A DNA stretch of 64,000 bases from Desmospora activa DSM 45169 (GCF_003046315.1 NZ_PZZP01000002.1:372001-436000), one strand, 5' to 3'; shown: positions 1-9,435, numbered from the stretch's first letter. Translations and numbers: made by a program. The notes: generated by a model not told the origin, from the letters alone.

Positions 1-529
1 TAACGGTATTGCCAGTGACAAATATGGAATCTGGCGGTTTTCCTTCCTGCAGTAAGTGATCAGCGGCTTGTCTTGTCGGAGCAAAATGTAAATCCGCCAA
101 CACACCAGTCAGACAGCGATTGACCTCTTCGGGAAAGGGAGCATATTTCTTTTTTGTGCGCAAACCCGCCTCAACGTGCCCCACCGGAATCCGGTGGTAA
201 AAAGCCGCTAAACTAGCGGCAAAAGTGGTGGTCGTATCACCGTGTACCAACACCAGATCCGGTCGTTGCTCGTTAAAGAGCCCGTCCAGTCCCTCCAGTA
301 TACGGCTAGTTACCGCCGTCAAACCCTGTCCCTGTGTCATCACATTCAAATCCACGTCCGGCTGGATCTTAAATAATTGTAAAACTTGATCCAGCATCTC
401 CCGGTGCTGCCCCGTAACACAAACCGTCACTTGAAACAAATCCCGCTCCTGCAAGTGACGGATGAGCGGGGCCATCTTGATCGCTTCCGGACGGGTGCCG
501 AAGATGGCTGTTGTTTGAATCCGTTCCAA
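1..529 (-). CDS. mnaA: UDP-N-acetylglucosamine 2-epimerase, N-terminal part (cut by window edge)
   Basis: This enzyme interconverts UDP-GlcNAc and UDP-ManNAc for teichoic acid or capsule precursors in the cytoplasm. About 176 residues are visible, roughly the first half of a family of about 380. The N-terminus reads [13 protein letters not shown], the family's signature opening, followed by [24 protein letters not shown] and GHVEAGLRT, all typical of the nucleotide-sugar epimerase fold. I chose a TTG start at 529, just upstream of FGTRPEA, with a GGGAG element about 10 nt upstream. The gene lies 57 nt downstream of upp on the same strand, as in many Bacillales. The C-terminal half lies outside the window. 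Confidence 0.9.
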   Translation of the reverse strand, partial: MERIQTTAIFGTRPEAIKMAPLIRHLQERDLFQVTVCVTGQHREMLDQVLQLFKIQPDVDLNVMTQGQGLTAVTSRILEGLDGLFNEQRPDLVLVHGDTTTTFAASLAAFYHRIPVGHVEAGLRTKKKYAPFPEEVNRCLTGVLADLHFAPTRQAADHLLQEGKPPDSIFVTGNTV

Positions 530-586
530 TCTTTCACGACTCCCCTATCCCTTGTTTCGGTGTGGGGTTAAGCCATTTCGATCCGT

Positions 587-1216
587 TCAGCGAGTGCCGA
601 ACAAGCGATCACCGGCATCACCCAGACCGGGGACGATATAGCTTTTTTCATCCAGTTTCTCGTCAACGGCAGCCACATAAATATCCACATCGGGATGATC
701 CTGTTGGACCCGATGTACTCCTTCGGGAGCGGCGATCAGACACATCAGTTTGATATTTTTGGCCCCCATCTCCTTGATCATCCCGATGGCAGCAGCGGCA
801 GAACCACCCGTCGCCAACATAGGGTCGATCACAATCAACTCTCGCTCCCCGATGTCCGAGGGCATCTTGGCATAATATTGAACCGGCTCCAGTGTGTCAG
901 GATCACGATACAGTCCAATATGTCCCACCTTGGCCGCTGGAATTAAGCGCAGAATTCCGTCCACCATGCCCAAGCCTGCCCGTAGAATCGGGACCAGCCC
1001 CAATTTCTTGCCTGCCAACACCTGACACCGCGCTTCTTGCACCGGCGTCTCCACTGTTACCTCTTGCAACGGCATCTCCCGGGTAATTTCATACGCCATC
1101 AGGCCGGATACCTCTTCTACCAATTCGCGAAACTCTTTCGTTCCGGTGTTTTTATCCCGGATATAGGTTAATTTGTGTTGAATCAACGGATGGTCAAAAA
1201 CGTATACATTCCCCAT
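587..1216 (-). CDS. upp: Uracil phosphoribosyltransferase
   Basis: Salvage enzyme that makes UMP from uracil and PRPP. The protein is about 209 residues, the normal family length. The PRPP-binding loop is [10 protein letters not shown] near residues 130-139, and the uracil-binding C-terminus ends in [15 protein letters not shown]. An ATG at 1216 is preferred to the GTG one codon upstream because AAGGGAG sits about 8 nt in front of it. It is followed on the same strand by the epimerase gene and preceded by rtcB after a short gap that holds a dispersed repeat. Confidence 0.97.
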   Translation of the reverse strand: MGNVYVFDHPLIQHKLTYIRDKNTGTKEFRELVEEVSGLMAYEITREMPLQEVTVETPVQEARCQVLAGKKLGLVPILRAGLGMVDGILRLIPAAKVGHIGLYRDPDTLEPVQYYAKMPSDIGERELIVIDPMLATGGSAAAAIGMIKEMGAKNIKLMCLIAAPEGVHRVQQDHPDVDIYVAAVDEKLDEKSYIVPGLGDAGDRLFGTR

Positions 1217-1278
1217 CACTCACACTCCCTTCAAAAAGTCCCAACCCATTGTGTACTACCTGCTCTGAAAAGGCAAGG

Positions 1279-1311
1279 GTTGAGGGGAGGGATTTTTTGA
1301 GTATGCGTGCT
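1279..1311 (+). repeat. Dispersed intergenic repeat, family A, copy 1
   Basis: The sequence GGGGAGGGATTTTTTGAGT followed by a TGCGTGCTCT-like stretch recurs near 18973, 25057 and 37070. Here it fills the gap between rtcB and upp. The copies are related but not identical. Its function is unknown. Confidence 0.6.
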
Positions 1312-2736
1312 CTACACCCCTTTGATCACCGCCACAGGGTGGCATTTGGCTACGACCGACGCCAGCCCCGCTCCTTCCACCGCGCGAATCACTACATCCA
1401 CATCTTTATACGCCTGTGGGCATTCATCCAGAATGGAAGCCAATGTCCGCTGGTTCACCACAATTTCCTCATCCGTTCCTACCTTCATCGACTGGGAAAA
1501 GGCATCCACCGACACTTGTGCTTTTGTGGCCCGGCGAGAACGGACGCGTCCCGCCCCGTGGCAGATGGAGTAGTAGTTTTTCTCCCCCTCCTTCTCTCCT
1601 ATCATGATGTAGGAAGACGTCCCCATCGAGCCAGGGATCAATGCCGGGTGCCCGGTCTCCCGATAAGGATTTGGATTGAGGGGGTGACCTGGTGGCAACG
1701 CACGAGTCGTCCCTTTGCGATGGACCAACATGGAGCGATTACGGTGAAGCTCCTGCAAGGCGTAATTATGCATCAGATCGTACAAAACCGGCATGCTTTC
1801 ACTGGAACCAGTGAAGTCCGTCAACGCTTGTCCCACACCATATGCGATCATATGGCGATTGGCTACGGCAAAATTGAGAGCGGAGTACATCAGGTTGATA
1901 TATTGCTGCCCTTCTTCTGAATCGATCGGTGCATACACCAGATTGGGATCAGGAGTAGCCACTCCCCATCGCTCCATCGCTTTTTTACAATCTTTTGCAT
2001 ATCGAGGCCCCATCATTCCACCCCAAGCCCGTGAACCGGAGTGAATCATGACTACGATCTGTCCGTCGAACAAGCCCCAACGCGTTGCAATTTCCCGTTT
2101 ATCCTCGTTCACTTCCACCCGTTGAAATTCAATAAAATGGTTCCCTCCGCCCAGGGTTCCCAACCGCCCCCAGGCTTGCTTCCATATTTTATCGGGAATC
2201 CGCTCCAAAAACGATGTATCATAACGAAAACGGGCATGTTCCACATGTGTGAGCGAACGCTTTTTCTTGGAAGAATAATCGGAAGTATATTGTTTCGGTA
2301 ATCCATGGAGGCCCTCTTTTACCACTTCTTCCAAGCGAATGTCGCGATAGCGCGAGGTGGAGCGCTCATTGACGGGAACATGCCGCTCCACTACTGCGAC
2401 CAGTTCCCGCTTAGCGGCCGTCCCTTTTAAATCATCCGCCTGTAATCCGGTCAGATGAAGCCGCATCCCACAACCGATATCCGAACCGACAATGGAAGGG
2501 GAGACAAATCCGTCTTTCCAGTTCCAGACCGCCGTCGTCCCGATACAGGTGCCGATCCCCATATGGACGTCGGGAGTATAGCTCATATACACATTGCGGG
2601 GAATGCGTAAATTGTTGTCCGCCATGGTAAACACATTTTCATCCAAGTGGTGGTAACTCTCTTCATCGGTAAAAACATGGAGTTTCCCATGCGGAAGCTC
2701 CTTCTCACGGTGAAAAGGAGAATGTTCCGTAATCAA
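1312..2736 (-). CDS. rtcB: RtcB-family RNA ligase (RNA-splicing / 3'-phosphate ligase)
   Basis: RtcB enzymes join RNA 2',3'-cyclic phosphate or 3'-phosphate ends to 5'-OH ends using GTP and Mn2+. The 474-residue protein shows the family motifs in order: PDVHMGIGTCIGTT, GSDIGCGM (metal-binding Cys), LGGGNHFIE, HSGSRAWG, VHRKGTTRA, GSMGTSSYI and SICHGAGR, whose His is the residue guanylylated in known RtcBs. The start is a TTG with GAGGG about 9 nt upstream. No rtcA, archease or release-factor gene is adjacent, so the physiological RNA target cannot be inferred. It is not part of the B. subtilis gene order around upp, so it is probably a lineage-specific insertion. Confidence 0.93.
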   Translation of the reverse strand: MITEHSPFHREKELPHGKLHVFTDEESYHHLDENVFTMADNNLRIPRNVYMSYTPDVHMGIGTCIGTTAVWNWKDGFVSPSIVGSDIGCGMRLHLTGLQADDLKGTAAKRELVAVVERHVPVNERSTSRYRDIRLEEVVKEGLHGLPKQYTSDYSSKKKRSLTHVEHARFRYDTSFLERIPDKIWKQAWGRLGTLGGGNHFIEFQRVEVNEDKREIATRWGLFDGQIVVMIHSGSRAWGGMMGPRYAKDCKKAMERWGVATPDPNLVYAPIDSEEGQQYINLMYSALNFAVANRHMIAYGVGQALTDFTGSSESMPVLYDLMHNYALQELHRNRSMLVHRKGTTRALPPGHPLNPNPYRETGHPALIPGSMGTSSYIMIGEKEGEKNYYSICHGAGRVRSRRATKAQVSVDAFSQSMKVGTDEEIVVNQRTLASILDECPQAYKDVDVVIRAVEGAGLASVVAKCHPVAVIKGV

Positions 2737-2942
2737 TACGATGCCCTCTTTTCAAAAATAAAGGTAAGATGAGAATGCTGACAAAGTAGGTTTGGGGCCG
2801 ATCTCCCTAATATAGGGGTCTTATCCCACTCCGATTGTTTGCTCAAGTGCGATAAATGCAAACCCGCGAATATTCTACCAGTTCAGAGAGGAAATTTCCA
2901 CAAAAAATAGGCTGCTTTCGGAAAGATTGTTGCTCTTAAGAA

Positions 2943-2976
2943 TAAAAAAGGGCGACAGGTTTTATCCTATTCGCCC
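2943..2976 (-). terminator. Intrinsic terminator after the GNAT gene
   Basis: On the minus strand GGGCGA pairs with TCGCCC around a 15-nt loop and is followed by six T residues. It lies about 60 nt past the stop of the acetyltransferase gene. The 299-nt stretch from 2737 to 3035 holds nothing else that I recognise except a GACAAAGTAG block near 2783 that recurs near 7631. Confidence 0.8.
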
Positions 2977-3035
2977 CCGAATCCCCGCCATCATTAGCGG
3001 CACGAACTTGTAGGGAAACCAGCCCCAAAACCCGC

Positions 3036-3623
3036 TCAGGACGGATATCCCCACTCCCCATTGGGCAATCGCAACTTCACATAAATGGGCGAGTCGCTCG
3101 GCTGCCCATCGACGTCCGGTTCATCTTGGCGGAGCACCGCTTCGAGGTGAAATCCCGCCCGCTCTGCGACTTTCCGACTCCGCAAGTTTCGAGCATCGCA
3201 ACGGATCTCGATGCGTCGCGCATTCAAATGGTCTGAGGCCCATCGCACGATGCCATGGACTGCTTCCGTCACCAACCCTTGGCCGGATTCCGAAGTGCGA
3301 ATCCAGTAGTTTATCTCAAAACGCCCCACGTCCCAATTGATGCGGTGAAGTCCTGTGCTACCAACAAACCGCCCTGATGACTTCTGGAACATGTAGAGAC
3401 GCAAATCTTCTCGGAGCAGAAATTTGGCATGCGCACGGCGAGCCCTTTCCTCAGACTCCTCGACGGGTGGCAGGTTCACAAAATACGCATCCCATTTCTT
3501 AAATTCGTCATGGGACTCCCTAATGGCCTCATTGACCATGGCGCCGTCTCCCGGCAACGGGCACCGGATCAGTAGCCGTTCGGTTTCAAATTCATGGGGA
3601 AAATCCAGAAGAATCGGATTCAT
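3036..3623 (-). CDS. GNAT-family N-acetyltransferase (RimJ/RimL-like)
   Basis: A 195-residue acetyltransferase. The N-terminal FETERLLIRCP is the usual opening of the RimJ/RimL branch. The acetyl-CoA loop region reads NYWIRTSESGQGLVTEAV, and NLRSRKVAERAGF is the conserved C-terminal helix. Members acetylate ribosomal protein N-termini or small molecules, and the substrate cannot be told from sequence. The gene is monocistronic: a terminator follows it and a long gap precedes it. It lies between rtcB and glyA, outside the usual Bacillus order. Confidence 0.88.
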   Translation of the reverse strand: MNPILLDFPHEFETERLLIRCPLPGDGAMVNEAIRESHDEFKKWDAYFVNLPPVEESEERARRAHAKFLLREDLRLYMFQKSSGRFVGSTGLHRINWDVGRFEINYWIRTSESGQGLVTEAVHGIVRWASDHLNARRIEIRCDARNLRSRKVAERAGFHLEAVLRQDEPDVDGQPSDSPIYVKLRLPNGEWGYPS

Positions 3624-3741
3624 GGTATGACTCCTTTTTATGGACGATTATCCCATATTTCAGGCGGATCCTCGATAAAACGACGATCTCTGACTTCGGG
3701 AGCAACTTGGATTAGCTTTAACCCCAGCTCCGAATAGAGTT

Positions 3742-3776
3742 TGAACCGCCCTCCCGTAGGGAAGAGCGGTCAACAA
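3742..3776 (-). terminator. Possible terminator hairpin after glyA
   Basis: ACCGC and GCGGT flank an imperfect CCC/GGG stem just past the glyA stop. The following T-run is weak, so this is only a candidate. Confidence 0.35.
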
Positions 3777-3788
3777 AGCTTGTCCTGA

Positions 3789-5039
3789 TTAGATTTCCAT
3801 TTCCGCATAGAGCGGATGTGCAGCCGTCAGGGAAGCGACACGCTGGCGTGCTTCCTGTTGGGTATGGGCATCATCAGGATTTTTTAATACCTGTGTCATG
3901 ATGGAAGCGATCTCTTCCATCGCCTCTAATCCCATTCCGCGGGAGGTGACTGCGGCGGTCCCAATGCGGATACCGCTGGTGACAAAGGGACTCTCCGGAT
4001 CAAAAGGAATCGCATTTTTGTTAACGGTGATCCCCACTTCGTCCAAGAGGGCTTCCGCCTTTTTGCCGGTGAGACCGAAGTTGCGCACATCAATCAGGAT
4101 CAGATGGTTGTCGGTACCGTCAGAGATCAGATTGAAGCCGTTTTTCTTCAGGGATACAGCCAAATGGTTGGCGTTATCCACCACCTGCTGTGAATACTGT
4201 TTAAAATCGTCATCCAACGCTTCTTTAAAGGAGACCGCTTTGGCGGCGATCACATGCATGAGCGGACCGCCCTGAATCCCCGGAAAAATCGCTTTATCAA
4301 TCGCTTTGGCGTATTCCGCTTTACACAGAATCATGCCACCACGGGGGCCGCGCAGGGTTTTATGGGTGGTGGTGGTAACAAAGTCGGCATAGGGCACTGG
4401 GTTGGGATGATGACCAGTAGCCACCAATCCGGCGATATGAGCCATATCCACCATCAGGAGGCAATCCACTTCATCGGCGATCGCTTTCAACTTTTCGAAG
4501 TCAATCATGCGCGGGTAAGCGCTGGCACCGGCCACCAACAGTTTCGGTTTATGTTCCAGCGCCAGTCGGCGTACTTCTTCATAATCGATGCGATGATTTT
4601 CCTCATCCACCCCGTAAGCGACAAAGTTATACAGTTTGCCGGAAAAGTTAACCGGGCTACCATGGGTTAAATGACCGCCGTGGGCGAGGTTCATCCCCAA
4701 TACCGTATCACCAGGCTCCAACACAGTGAAATAGACTGCCATATTAGCCTGGGCACCGGAGTGGGGCTGCACATTGGCATGGTCTGCACCAAACAGCTTT
4801 TTAGCCCGTTCCCGTGCCAATTCCTCCACTTGATCCACAAATTCACATCCGCCGTAATAGCGCTTATCGGGATACCCTTCCGCATATTTATTGGTCAAAA
4901 CGGTTCCCAACGCTTCCAATACCGCGCGGCTAACGAAGTTTTCCGAAGCGATCAGTTCAATGTTCCCTTGTTGTCTCCCCAGCTCCTGACTGATGGCAGC
5001 AGTCACTTCCGGATCTCTCTGGCGTACATGTTCCAACAA
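3789..5039 (-). CDS. glyA: Serine hydroxymethyltransferase
   Basis: PLP enzyme that converts serine and tetrahydrofolate to glycine and methylene-THF. It has 416 residues, the normal length. The PLP lysine lies in [14 protein letters not shown]; upstream are [20 protein letters not shown] and [11 protein letters not shown], all hallmark SHMT blocks. The start is TTG (two TTG codons in a row at 5039 and 5036) with AAGGAGG about 7 nt upstream. It sits downstream of ywlG-rpiB-ywlE in the same order as B. subtilis. Confidence 0.98.
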   Translation of the reverse strand: MLEHVRQRDPEVTAAISQELGRQQGNIELIASENFVSRAVLEALGTVLTNKYAEGYPDKRYYGGCEFVDQVEELARERAKKLFGADHANVQPHSGAQANMAVYFTVLEPGDTVLGMNLAHGGHLTHGSPVNFSGKLYNFVAYGVDEENHRIDYEEVRRLALEHKPKLLVAGASAYPRMIDFEKLKAIADEVDCLLMVDMAHIAGLVATGHHPNPVPYADFVTTTTHKTLRGPRGGMILCKAEYAKAIDKAIFPGIQGGPLMHVIAAKAVSFKEALDDDFKQYSQQVVDNANHLAVSLKKNGFNLISDGTDNHLILIDVRNFGLTGKKAEALLDEVGITVNKNAIPFDPESPFVTSGIRIGTAAVTSRGMGLEAMEEIASIMTQVLKNPDDAHTQQEARQRVASLTAAHPLYAEMEI

Positions 5040-5120
5040 AGTGAAGCCTCCTTTTTTCTGCTTGGATTATTCCACATTGTATCAAACCCAATCCCGCTTG
5101 GCTGCTATAATCAAAAAAAC

Positions 5121-5678
5121 TTAATTTTCCAGCACATATACCGCCCGTGCACCACCGATCAGTTTGGGGCGGGTTTTTGCCATGGTGACATGGGCCGCTC
5201 CCACTCTTGGATCGGTCGGACGTACCGGAACCGCTACCGGTTTTAAATGCATCCCAATCAAGGTATCACCGATATCGAACCCCGCATCCGCCTGAATGGA
5301 TTCCACCAGTACAGCCTCCTGAAAATGGCGAAAGGCATAAGCGGCCATCGCACCACCAGCCCGTGGAACCGGGACGGCGGTCACAGGCGGGAGCAAAAAC
5401 TGTTCCGCAGTCGTCCGCTCCAGCACCAACGCCCGATTCAGATGTTCACAACACTGAAAGGCCAAATGATAGCCGTAACGATCTTGCACCCGGCGTGCCC
5501 CTTCCCACACCGCACGGGCGATTTCATCACTGCCGGCGGTGCCGATCCGTGCCCCAGACACTTCGCTGGTGCTTACTCCCATCACCAATAGGTGCCGTTT
5601 ATCCAACCCGATATGGCGTAACAACTCTTCCGTCAGTTGTGCCACGCGGTTGGAGATTTCTGTGATGGCGGCTGACAT
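5121..5678 (-). CDS. ywlG: YwlG / TIGR01440-family protein (DUF436)
   Basis: A 185-residue member of a conserved Firmicutes family of unknown function that is almost always next to rpiB and glyA. Visible family blocks are GVSTSEVSGARIGTAGS, FQCCEHLNRALV, VPRAGGAMAAYAF and IGMHLKPVAVPVRP. The CCEHLNR stretch, with its Cys and His, looks like an active-site or metal-binding region, which is inference. The start overlaps the rpiB stop by one base (TGATG), which implies translational coupling. Confidence 0.9.
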   Translation of the reverse strand: MSAAITEISNRVAQLTEELLRHIGLDKRHLLVMGVSTSEVSGARIGTAGSDEIARAVWEGARRVQDRYGYHLAFQCCEHLNRALVLERTTAEQFLLPPVTAVPVPRAGGAMAAYAFRHFQEAVLVESIQADAGFDIGDTLIGMHLKPVAVPVRPTDPRVGAAHVTMAKTRPKLIGGARAVYVLEN

Positions 5679-6124
5679 CAGGCCTTTGTCTCCTCCAACT
5701 TCTCAATCTTGTCCAGTCGGCGGCGATGACGCTCGCCGTCAAATTCCGCTTCCAGCCAAGTGGCCAGGATTGTTTCAGCCAAACCAGGGCCCACCACTCG
5801 TGCGCCTAGGGCTAATACATTGGCATCATTATGTTCGCGGCTCATGCGAGCGGAAAACTCATCACTCACCACTGCACAGCGAATACCCGGCACTTTATTG
5901 GCAGCGATCGACATCCCAAGTCCTGTGCCACAGATCAACACACCCCGGTCAAATTCACCCGATACGACCCGACTGGCCACCGGTAGGGCATAATCGGGAT
6001 AATCAACCGATTCCTCGCAATCGCACCCTATATCCTCGACGATGATTCCCCGCTTTTCCATCACCGCTTTAAGGGATTCCTTCAAACGGTATCCGCCATG
6101 ATCCGATCCAATAATCACACGCAT
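5678..6124 (-). CDS. rpiB: Ribose-5-phosphate isomerase B
   Basis: Interconverts ribose-5-P and ribulose-5-P in the pentose phosphate pathway. The 148-residue protein shows SDHGGYRLK at the N-terminus, the catalytic Cys in LICGTGLGMSIAANK, and REHNDANVLALGARV with the conserved His. The start has GGGAGG about 9 nt upstream. It is translationally coupled to ywlG and lies 15 nt downstream of ywlE. Confidence 0.96.
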   Translation of the reverse strand: MRVIIGSDHGGYRLKESLKAVMEKRGIIVEDIGCDCEESVDYPDYALPVASRVVSGEFDRGVLICGTGLGMSIAANKVPGIRCAVVSDEFSARMSREHNDANVLALGARVVGPGLAETILATWLEAEFDGERHRRRLDKIEKLEETKA

Positions 6125-6139
6125 CCCTGATGCCTCCCT

Positions 6140-6799
6140 TTATTCCTGCTGTTCCTGTCCATCTGAAAGGAGCAACTGGATCATGCGCTCGATCCATTCC
6201 TCCATTTCCTTTGCTGTCTGACGATAACAATCCACATCCCCGCCAAAGGGATCCACCACATCGGGATCTTCTTGCAGCTCGTTGAGCCCTTCTGAAATCT
6301 CTTCCAAACGCTCGGCTATTTTCCGCAATTCCCGATCGAACAAAACAACTCGCTCTTGATCCCCATCCATTTGTGCCCGTGCTTTCATCGCTCGCCGGGT
6401 CTCCAGTTCCACCAGCAAGCGGTCCCGCTCTTGCCAACGCTGCTCTTGTCCGACTTCCTGCTTCCACACCCACTCTTTCAGGGTGTGTGCTTTATCCACC
6501 GCCTCCGGATACGAGTGAATCAACCACTGATGATGGCTGCGGGTCATGGTAAGTACCAGATCCGCCCACTTTAACAATTCCTTTGTCATCGGTTGCGATC
6601 GATGATCACGATTGTTAATCCCCTTTTCTGCCAACACCTCCACTGCCGGGGAGGATGCGGCGACACCAGGGAGTGCAGACACTCCCGCAGACTTTACCTC
6701 CAGAAACAGTCCCCGCTCATCTGCCTTTTTTCGGAGCAATGCCTCCGCCATCGGGCTACGGCAGGTATTTCCTGTGCATACAAACAAAATCCGTCTCAA
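6140..6799 (-). CDS. ywlE: Low-molecular-weight protein phosphatase (YwlE / protein-arginine phosphatase type) with a long charged insertion
   Basis: The N-terminus FVCTGNTCRSPMAEALL is the P-loop CX5R motif of the low-MW phosphatases, with the Thr in the loop that is typical of YwlE arginine phosphatases; DPFGG near the C-terminus carries the catalytic Asp. The true start is very probably TTG at 6799, because AAAGGAGG sits 6 nt upstream; a longer frame from an upstream ATG is not needed. This gives 219 residues against about 150 in B. subtilis YwlE. The extra length is a roughly 70-residue Glu/Arg/Gln-rich, helix-like stretch between TLKEWV and DPFGG. YwlE opposes the McsB arginine kinase; whether the insertion alters this is unknown. 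Confidence 0.88.
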   Translation of the reverse strand: MRRILFVCTGNTCRSPMAEALLRKKADERGLFLEVKSAGVSALPGVAASSPAVEVLAEKGINNRDHRSQPMTKELLKWADLVLTMTRSHHQWLIHSYPEAVDKAHTLKEWVWKQEVGQEQRWQERDRLLVELETRRAMKARAQMDGDQERVVLFDRELRKIAERLEEISEGLNELQEDPDVVDPFGGDVDCYRQTAKEMEEWIERMIQLLLSDGQEQQE

Positions 6800-6916
6800 C
6801 GCGATCCCTCCTTTCATCGTCGCCACCATCCGTCTCATCCGCTTCCTCAATATCTTTCATTTTCTCAAGGCAGGCCGCCAATATGCAAGCCCTTCCTCCT
6901 TTTTCCGCTGGAAAAA

Positions 6917-6936
6917 TAAAAAAACGCCCACCGGCG
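6917..6936 (-). terminator. Probable terminator after mntP
   Basis: A short CGCC/GGCG hairpin with a tetraloop is followed on the minus strand by seven T residues. It lies 48 nt past the mntP stop. Confidence 0.5.
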
Positions 6937-6984
6937 CCACAGGGATTCCCTTGCAAACGACGATTGTAAGCATCGCTCTTTCGC

Positions 6985-7563
6985 TTACACTAAAAACCGC
7001 AATCCCAGTCCGATCAAAATCATCCCCCCCACCGCTTCCCCATAACCGCCAATCCATGTGCTCACATGGCGGCCCAACAACAAGCCCGTACCCGCCATCA
7101 GCATACTGATCCAACCAAACAACAACACCGCCAATATCGTATCCACTTCAAACAGCCCCAGGGAAAAGCCGGCAGACAAGGAATCCAGACTGACACTGAG
7201 AGAAAAGAGAAGAACCCCCCATATCGAGGAGACGTTAGCCGTGTTATTGGAAGTGTTTGCTCGACTCTTCCCCCAAGCTTGATACACCATATTGATCCCT
7301 AGAAAAATGAGAAGTCCGCCACCGATCATCACGGCAATCTGTTCTACCAACACCCCCAAAATCCGTCCAATGGCAATGCCCACCATCGGCATAAACATGT
7401 GAAAAAAGCCGACACTTACACTGGTCAGCATCACCTGCCGCAAAAGAATTCCCCGCATCCCCATTCCCAGACCTAAGGAGAAAGCATCCATTCCCATCGC
7501 AGTCGCTATTATAAACAGGGTGATCAGTTGCCCCCACTGCGGCAGCGCCCACTCCATCCCCAC
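6985..7563 (-). CDS. mntP: Manganese efflux pump MntP (YwlD-type)
   Basis: A 192-residue integral membrane protein with two related halves. The repeated motif appears as ATAMGMDAFSLGLG in the first half and SVSLDSLSAGFSLG in the second, each with the conserved membrane Asp of the DUF204/MntP family. About six hydrophobic segments are visible. It exports Mn2+ from the cytoplasm. The position between ywlE and ywlC matches B. subtilis. I see no yybP-ykoY-type riboswitch in the 288 nt upstream. Confidence 0.9.
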   Translation of the reverse strand: MGMEWALPQWGQLITLFIIATAMGMDAFSLGLGMGMRGILLRQVMLTSVSVGFFHMFMPMVGIAIGRILGVLVEQIAVMIGGGLLIFLGINMVYQAWGKSRANTSNNTANVSSIWGVLLFSLSVSLDSLSAGFSLGLFEVDTILAVLLFGWISMLMAGTGLLLGRHVSTWIGGYGEAVGGMILIGLGLRFLV

Positions 7564-7660
7564 TCCTCCCCTGTCCGGATGCTTGTCTTAGAAACTATGC
7601 GGGGTTGTACAAAAAAAGAACCGGGATAGATGACAAAGTAGCCAGGGCCCGATTCCCGTC

Positions 7661-7708
7661 TCCGTTATAAAGCCGCCAAGGATAATAACCTCTGGCGGCT
7701 TTAACGGA
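7661..7708. repeat. Long perfect hairpin between ywlC and mntP
   Basis: AAAGCCGCCA pairs with TGGCGGCTTT around a 14-nt loop, and the stem is extended by TCCGTT / AACGGA arms. There is no long T-run, so it is either a weak bidirectional terminator or the end of a degenerate small mobile element. It lies in the 288-nt gap 7564-7851. Confidence 0.55.
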
Positions 7709-7734
7709 TAGGATATTCCGTTAGTTCATTAGCG

Positions 7735-7845
7735 TATTCCGAATAAGGGAGAAGACCGCCAATACTAACGCTAAGAAGCAGGGTTTTCATACCCCCAGGA
7801 GTCCAGACACTTTCATGTGCATAAGGGTGGGAGACTGCTGACGCA
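7735..7845. other. Possible remnant of an IS200/IS605-type element end
   Basis: The stretch TACTAACGCTAAGAAGCAGG followed by GTTTTCATACC resembles CGCTAACGCTAAGAGGCGG followed by AGGTTTC near 54815, and a GGGTGGGAGACT block follows. No transposase gene is present, so this is a tentative reading. Confidence 0.2.
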
Positions 7846-7851
7846 AAAAGG

Positions 7852-8925
7852 TTAAATGTCACCTTCCCCCAGATCAATCACCTGTCCCTCCGCTGCCTTG
7901 CTTAAACGGTTCATCACCGAATCAAAGAGGCCTTCCTCCTCAAATCCCTCTGCAATAATCCACTCCACTCCCAATTCATCGAAGCGGCGAAGCGTATCAA
8001 ACAAGTATCTGGCTACGCTGGCGGGGTTGGAGCGACTTCCGCATGTCAAAACGTAATCAGCACGATAGCGATTACGATGTTCTTCTGTGGTCAGGATTCC
8101 CACTGTATAACCCCTGGCTCTTCCATCATCCGCCATGGACTGCATTTTTTTCACCAAGGCCTCTCCGTTTCCGATCACCACCCACATCTCCCCTTGAGGT
8201 GCGTAGTGGCGATACTTCACACCGGGAGAGCGCGGAATCGCCACTCCCTGTAACCCCGGATCCACTGCAACGGAGCCGACCACTTGTCGCATTTGCTCCA
8301 GGGTTACACCACCGGGTCGCAACAGGAGTGGAACCGGCCCCGTCACGTCAACAACGGTGGACTCTACCCCCACACCGGAGTGGCCACCGTCTATCAAGCC
8401 ATGGATACGCCCGTTTAAATCCTTCCACACATGCTCGGCCTGGGTAGGACTGGGCTTACCGGAACGGTTTGCACTGGGAGCGGCTACTGGTACTCTCGCC
8501 TGTGACAGCAGCGCTTGCGCTATCGGGTGAGCGGGCACCCGCACCCCCACTGTCGGCAATCCTGCCGTAACAGCGGGAGCCAATGTGCCAAGATGTTCCA
8601 CGATAAGGGTGAGCGGCCCCGGCCAAAAAGCAGAGGCCAAGCGATGCCCGTTTTCCGGCATTTCCAGTATCCAGCCGATAGCAGCAGCTTCATCCGCAAA
8701 ATGAACGATTAAAGGGTTATCCGCCGGGCGTCCTTTTGCCGTAAAAATGGATTGAACCGCTGTTTCATCGGCAGCATTGGCCCCTAAGCCATAAACCGTC
8801 TCTGTCGGAAACGCCACCAGTTTTCCTGTTCGCAACATCGTAGCCGCTTCTTGGATCATGGGATCATCCCGTAAGGATGCTTCCGTGCGACCGTCAAAAT
8901 AAATTCTCCAACGTCTGGTGTCCAT
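7852..8925 (-). CDS. ywlC: L-threonylcarbamoyladenylate synthase (Sua5/YwlC type)
   Basis: Makes threonylcarbamoyl-AMP from Thr, bicarbonate and ATP for the universal t6A37 tRNA modification. The 357-residue protein is the long Sua5 form: the YrdC-like catalytic domain (FPTETVYGLGANA, KGRPADNPLIVH, PSANRSGKPSPT) fills the first two thirds. A Sua5-specific C-terminal domain follows the linker with SPGVKYRHYAPQ. The position between mntP and a ywlB-like GNAT gene matches B. subtilis. Confidence 0.95.
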   Translation of the reverse strand: MDTRRWRIYFDGRTEASLRDDPMIQEAATMLRTGKLVAFPTETVYGLGANAADETAVQSIFTAKGRPADNPLIVHFADEAAAIGWILEMPENGHRLASAFWPGPLTLIVEHLGTLAPAVTAGLPTVGVRVPAHPIAQALLSQARVPVAAPSANRSGKPSPTQAEHVWKDLNGRIHGLIDGGHSGVGVESTVVDVTGPVPLLLRPGGVTLEQMRQVVGSVAVDPGLQGVAIPRSPGVKYRHYAPQGEMWVVIGNGEALVKKMQSMADDGRARGYTVGILTTEEHRNRYRADYVLTCGSRSNPASVARYLFDTLRRFDELGVEWIIAEGFEEEGLFDSVMNRLSKAAEGQVIDLGEGDI

Positions 8926-8988
8926 CCGTCTTCGTCCTTTCCCTTAATCCGCTGCAACACCTGTATCATACCACAGGGCTGCCGCGAT

Positions 8989-9435
8989 TTAGGAAGAACA
9001 CCGATGTACCATCGCTACTCCACCCTCCCGCTTCGCGCGAAAGGCGTGATCGGACTGACGTATCTCCTCCGGTATCTCATCCCAATCAACGGATTGGAAA
9101 CCAAAATGTTCAAAAATCGGCTGGGCAATTCCCGTTATCAAATAAACATTCCGCAAACCCAAGCGACGGGTATGGGCGAGAACAACACCGATCAATTCTA
9201 ACCCTGCGGCGGCGTTCCACGATTGACTCTCCATAACAAAAGATCGTAATAACCCTTGATCCCCGTATACCTCCATCCCTACCGTTCCCACCCGTGTACC
9301 AGGCTTCAGCGGATCCTCCACAACCAAAAATCGATCCAGATGCTTGTCCACTCCTTGATCGTTAATATTGGCATTTTGCAAGACACCCGTAATCCAATCG
9401 ACATCCGCTATTGTTGCTTTTCGTACTGCAAACAT
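8989..9435 (-). CDS. GNAT-family acetyltransferase (YwlB-like position)
   Basis: About 148 residues with an N-terminal VRKATIADVDWITGVL and the acetyl-CoA-binding region SWNAAAGLELIGVVLAHTRRLG, then FEHFGFQSV near the C-terminus, all typical of GNAT enzymes. I prefer the ATG at 9435 over the GTG at 9444 because a GGGGG element lies about 9 nt upstream of the ATG. The substrate is unknown. Its place between ywlC and spoIIR is that of B. subtilis ywlB. Confidence 0.8.
   Translation of the reverse strand: MFAVRKATIADVDWITGVLQNANINDQGVDKHLDRFLVVEDPLKPGTRVGTVGMEVYGDQGLLRSFVMESQSWNAAAGLELIGVVLAHTRRLGLRNVYLITGIAQPIFEHFGFQSVDWDEIPEEIRQSDHAFRAKREGGVAMVHRCSS

Noticed and set aside
4254-4670. Plus-strand frames inside glyA
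   Set aside because: They overlap conserved SHMT blocks on the other strand and show no family features.
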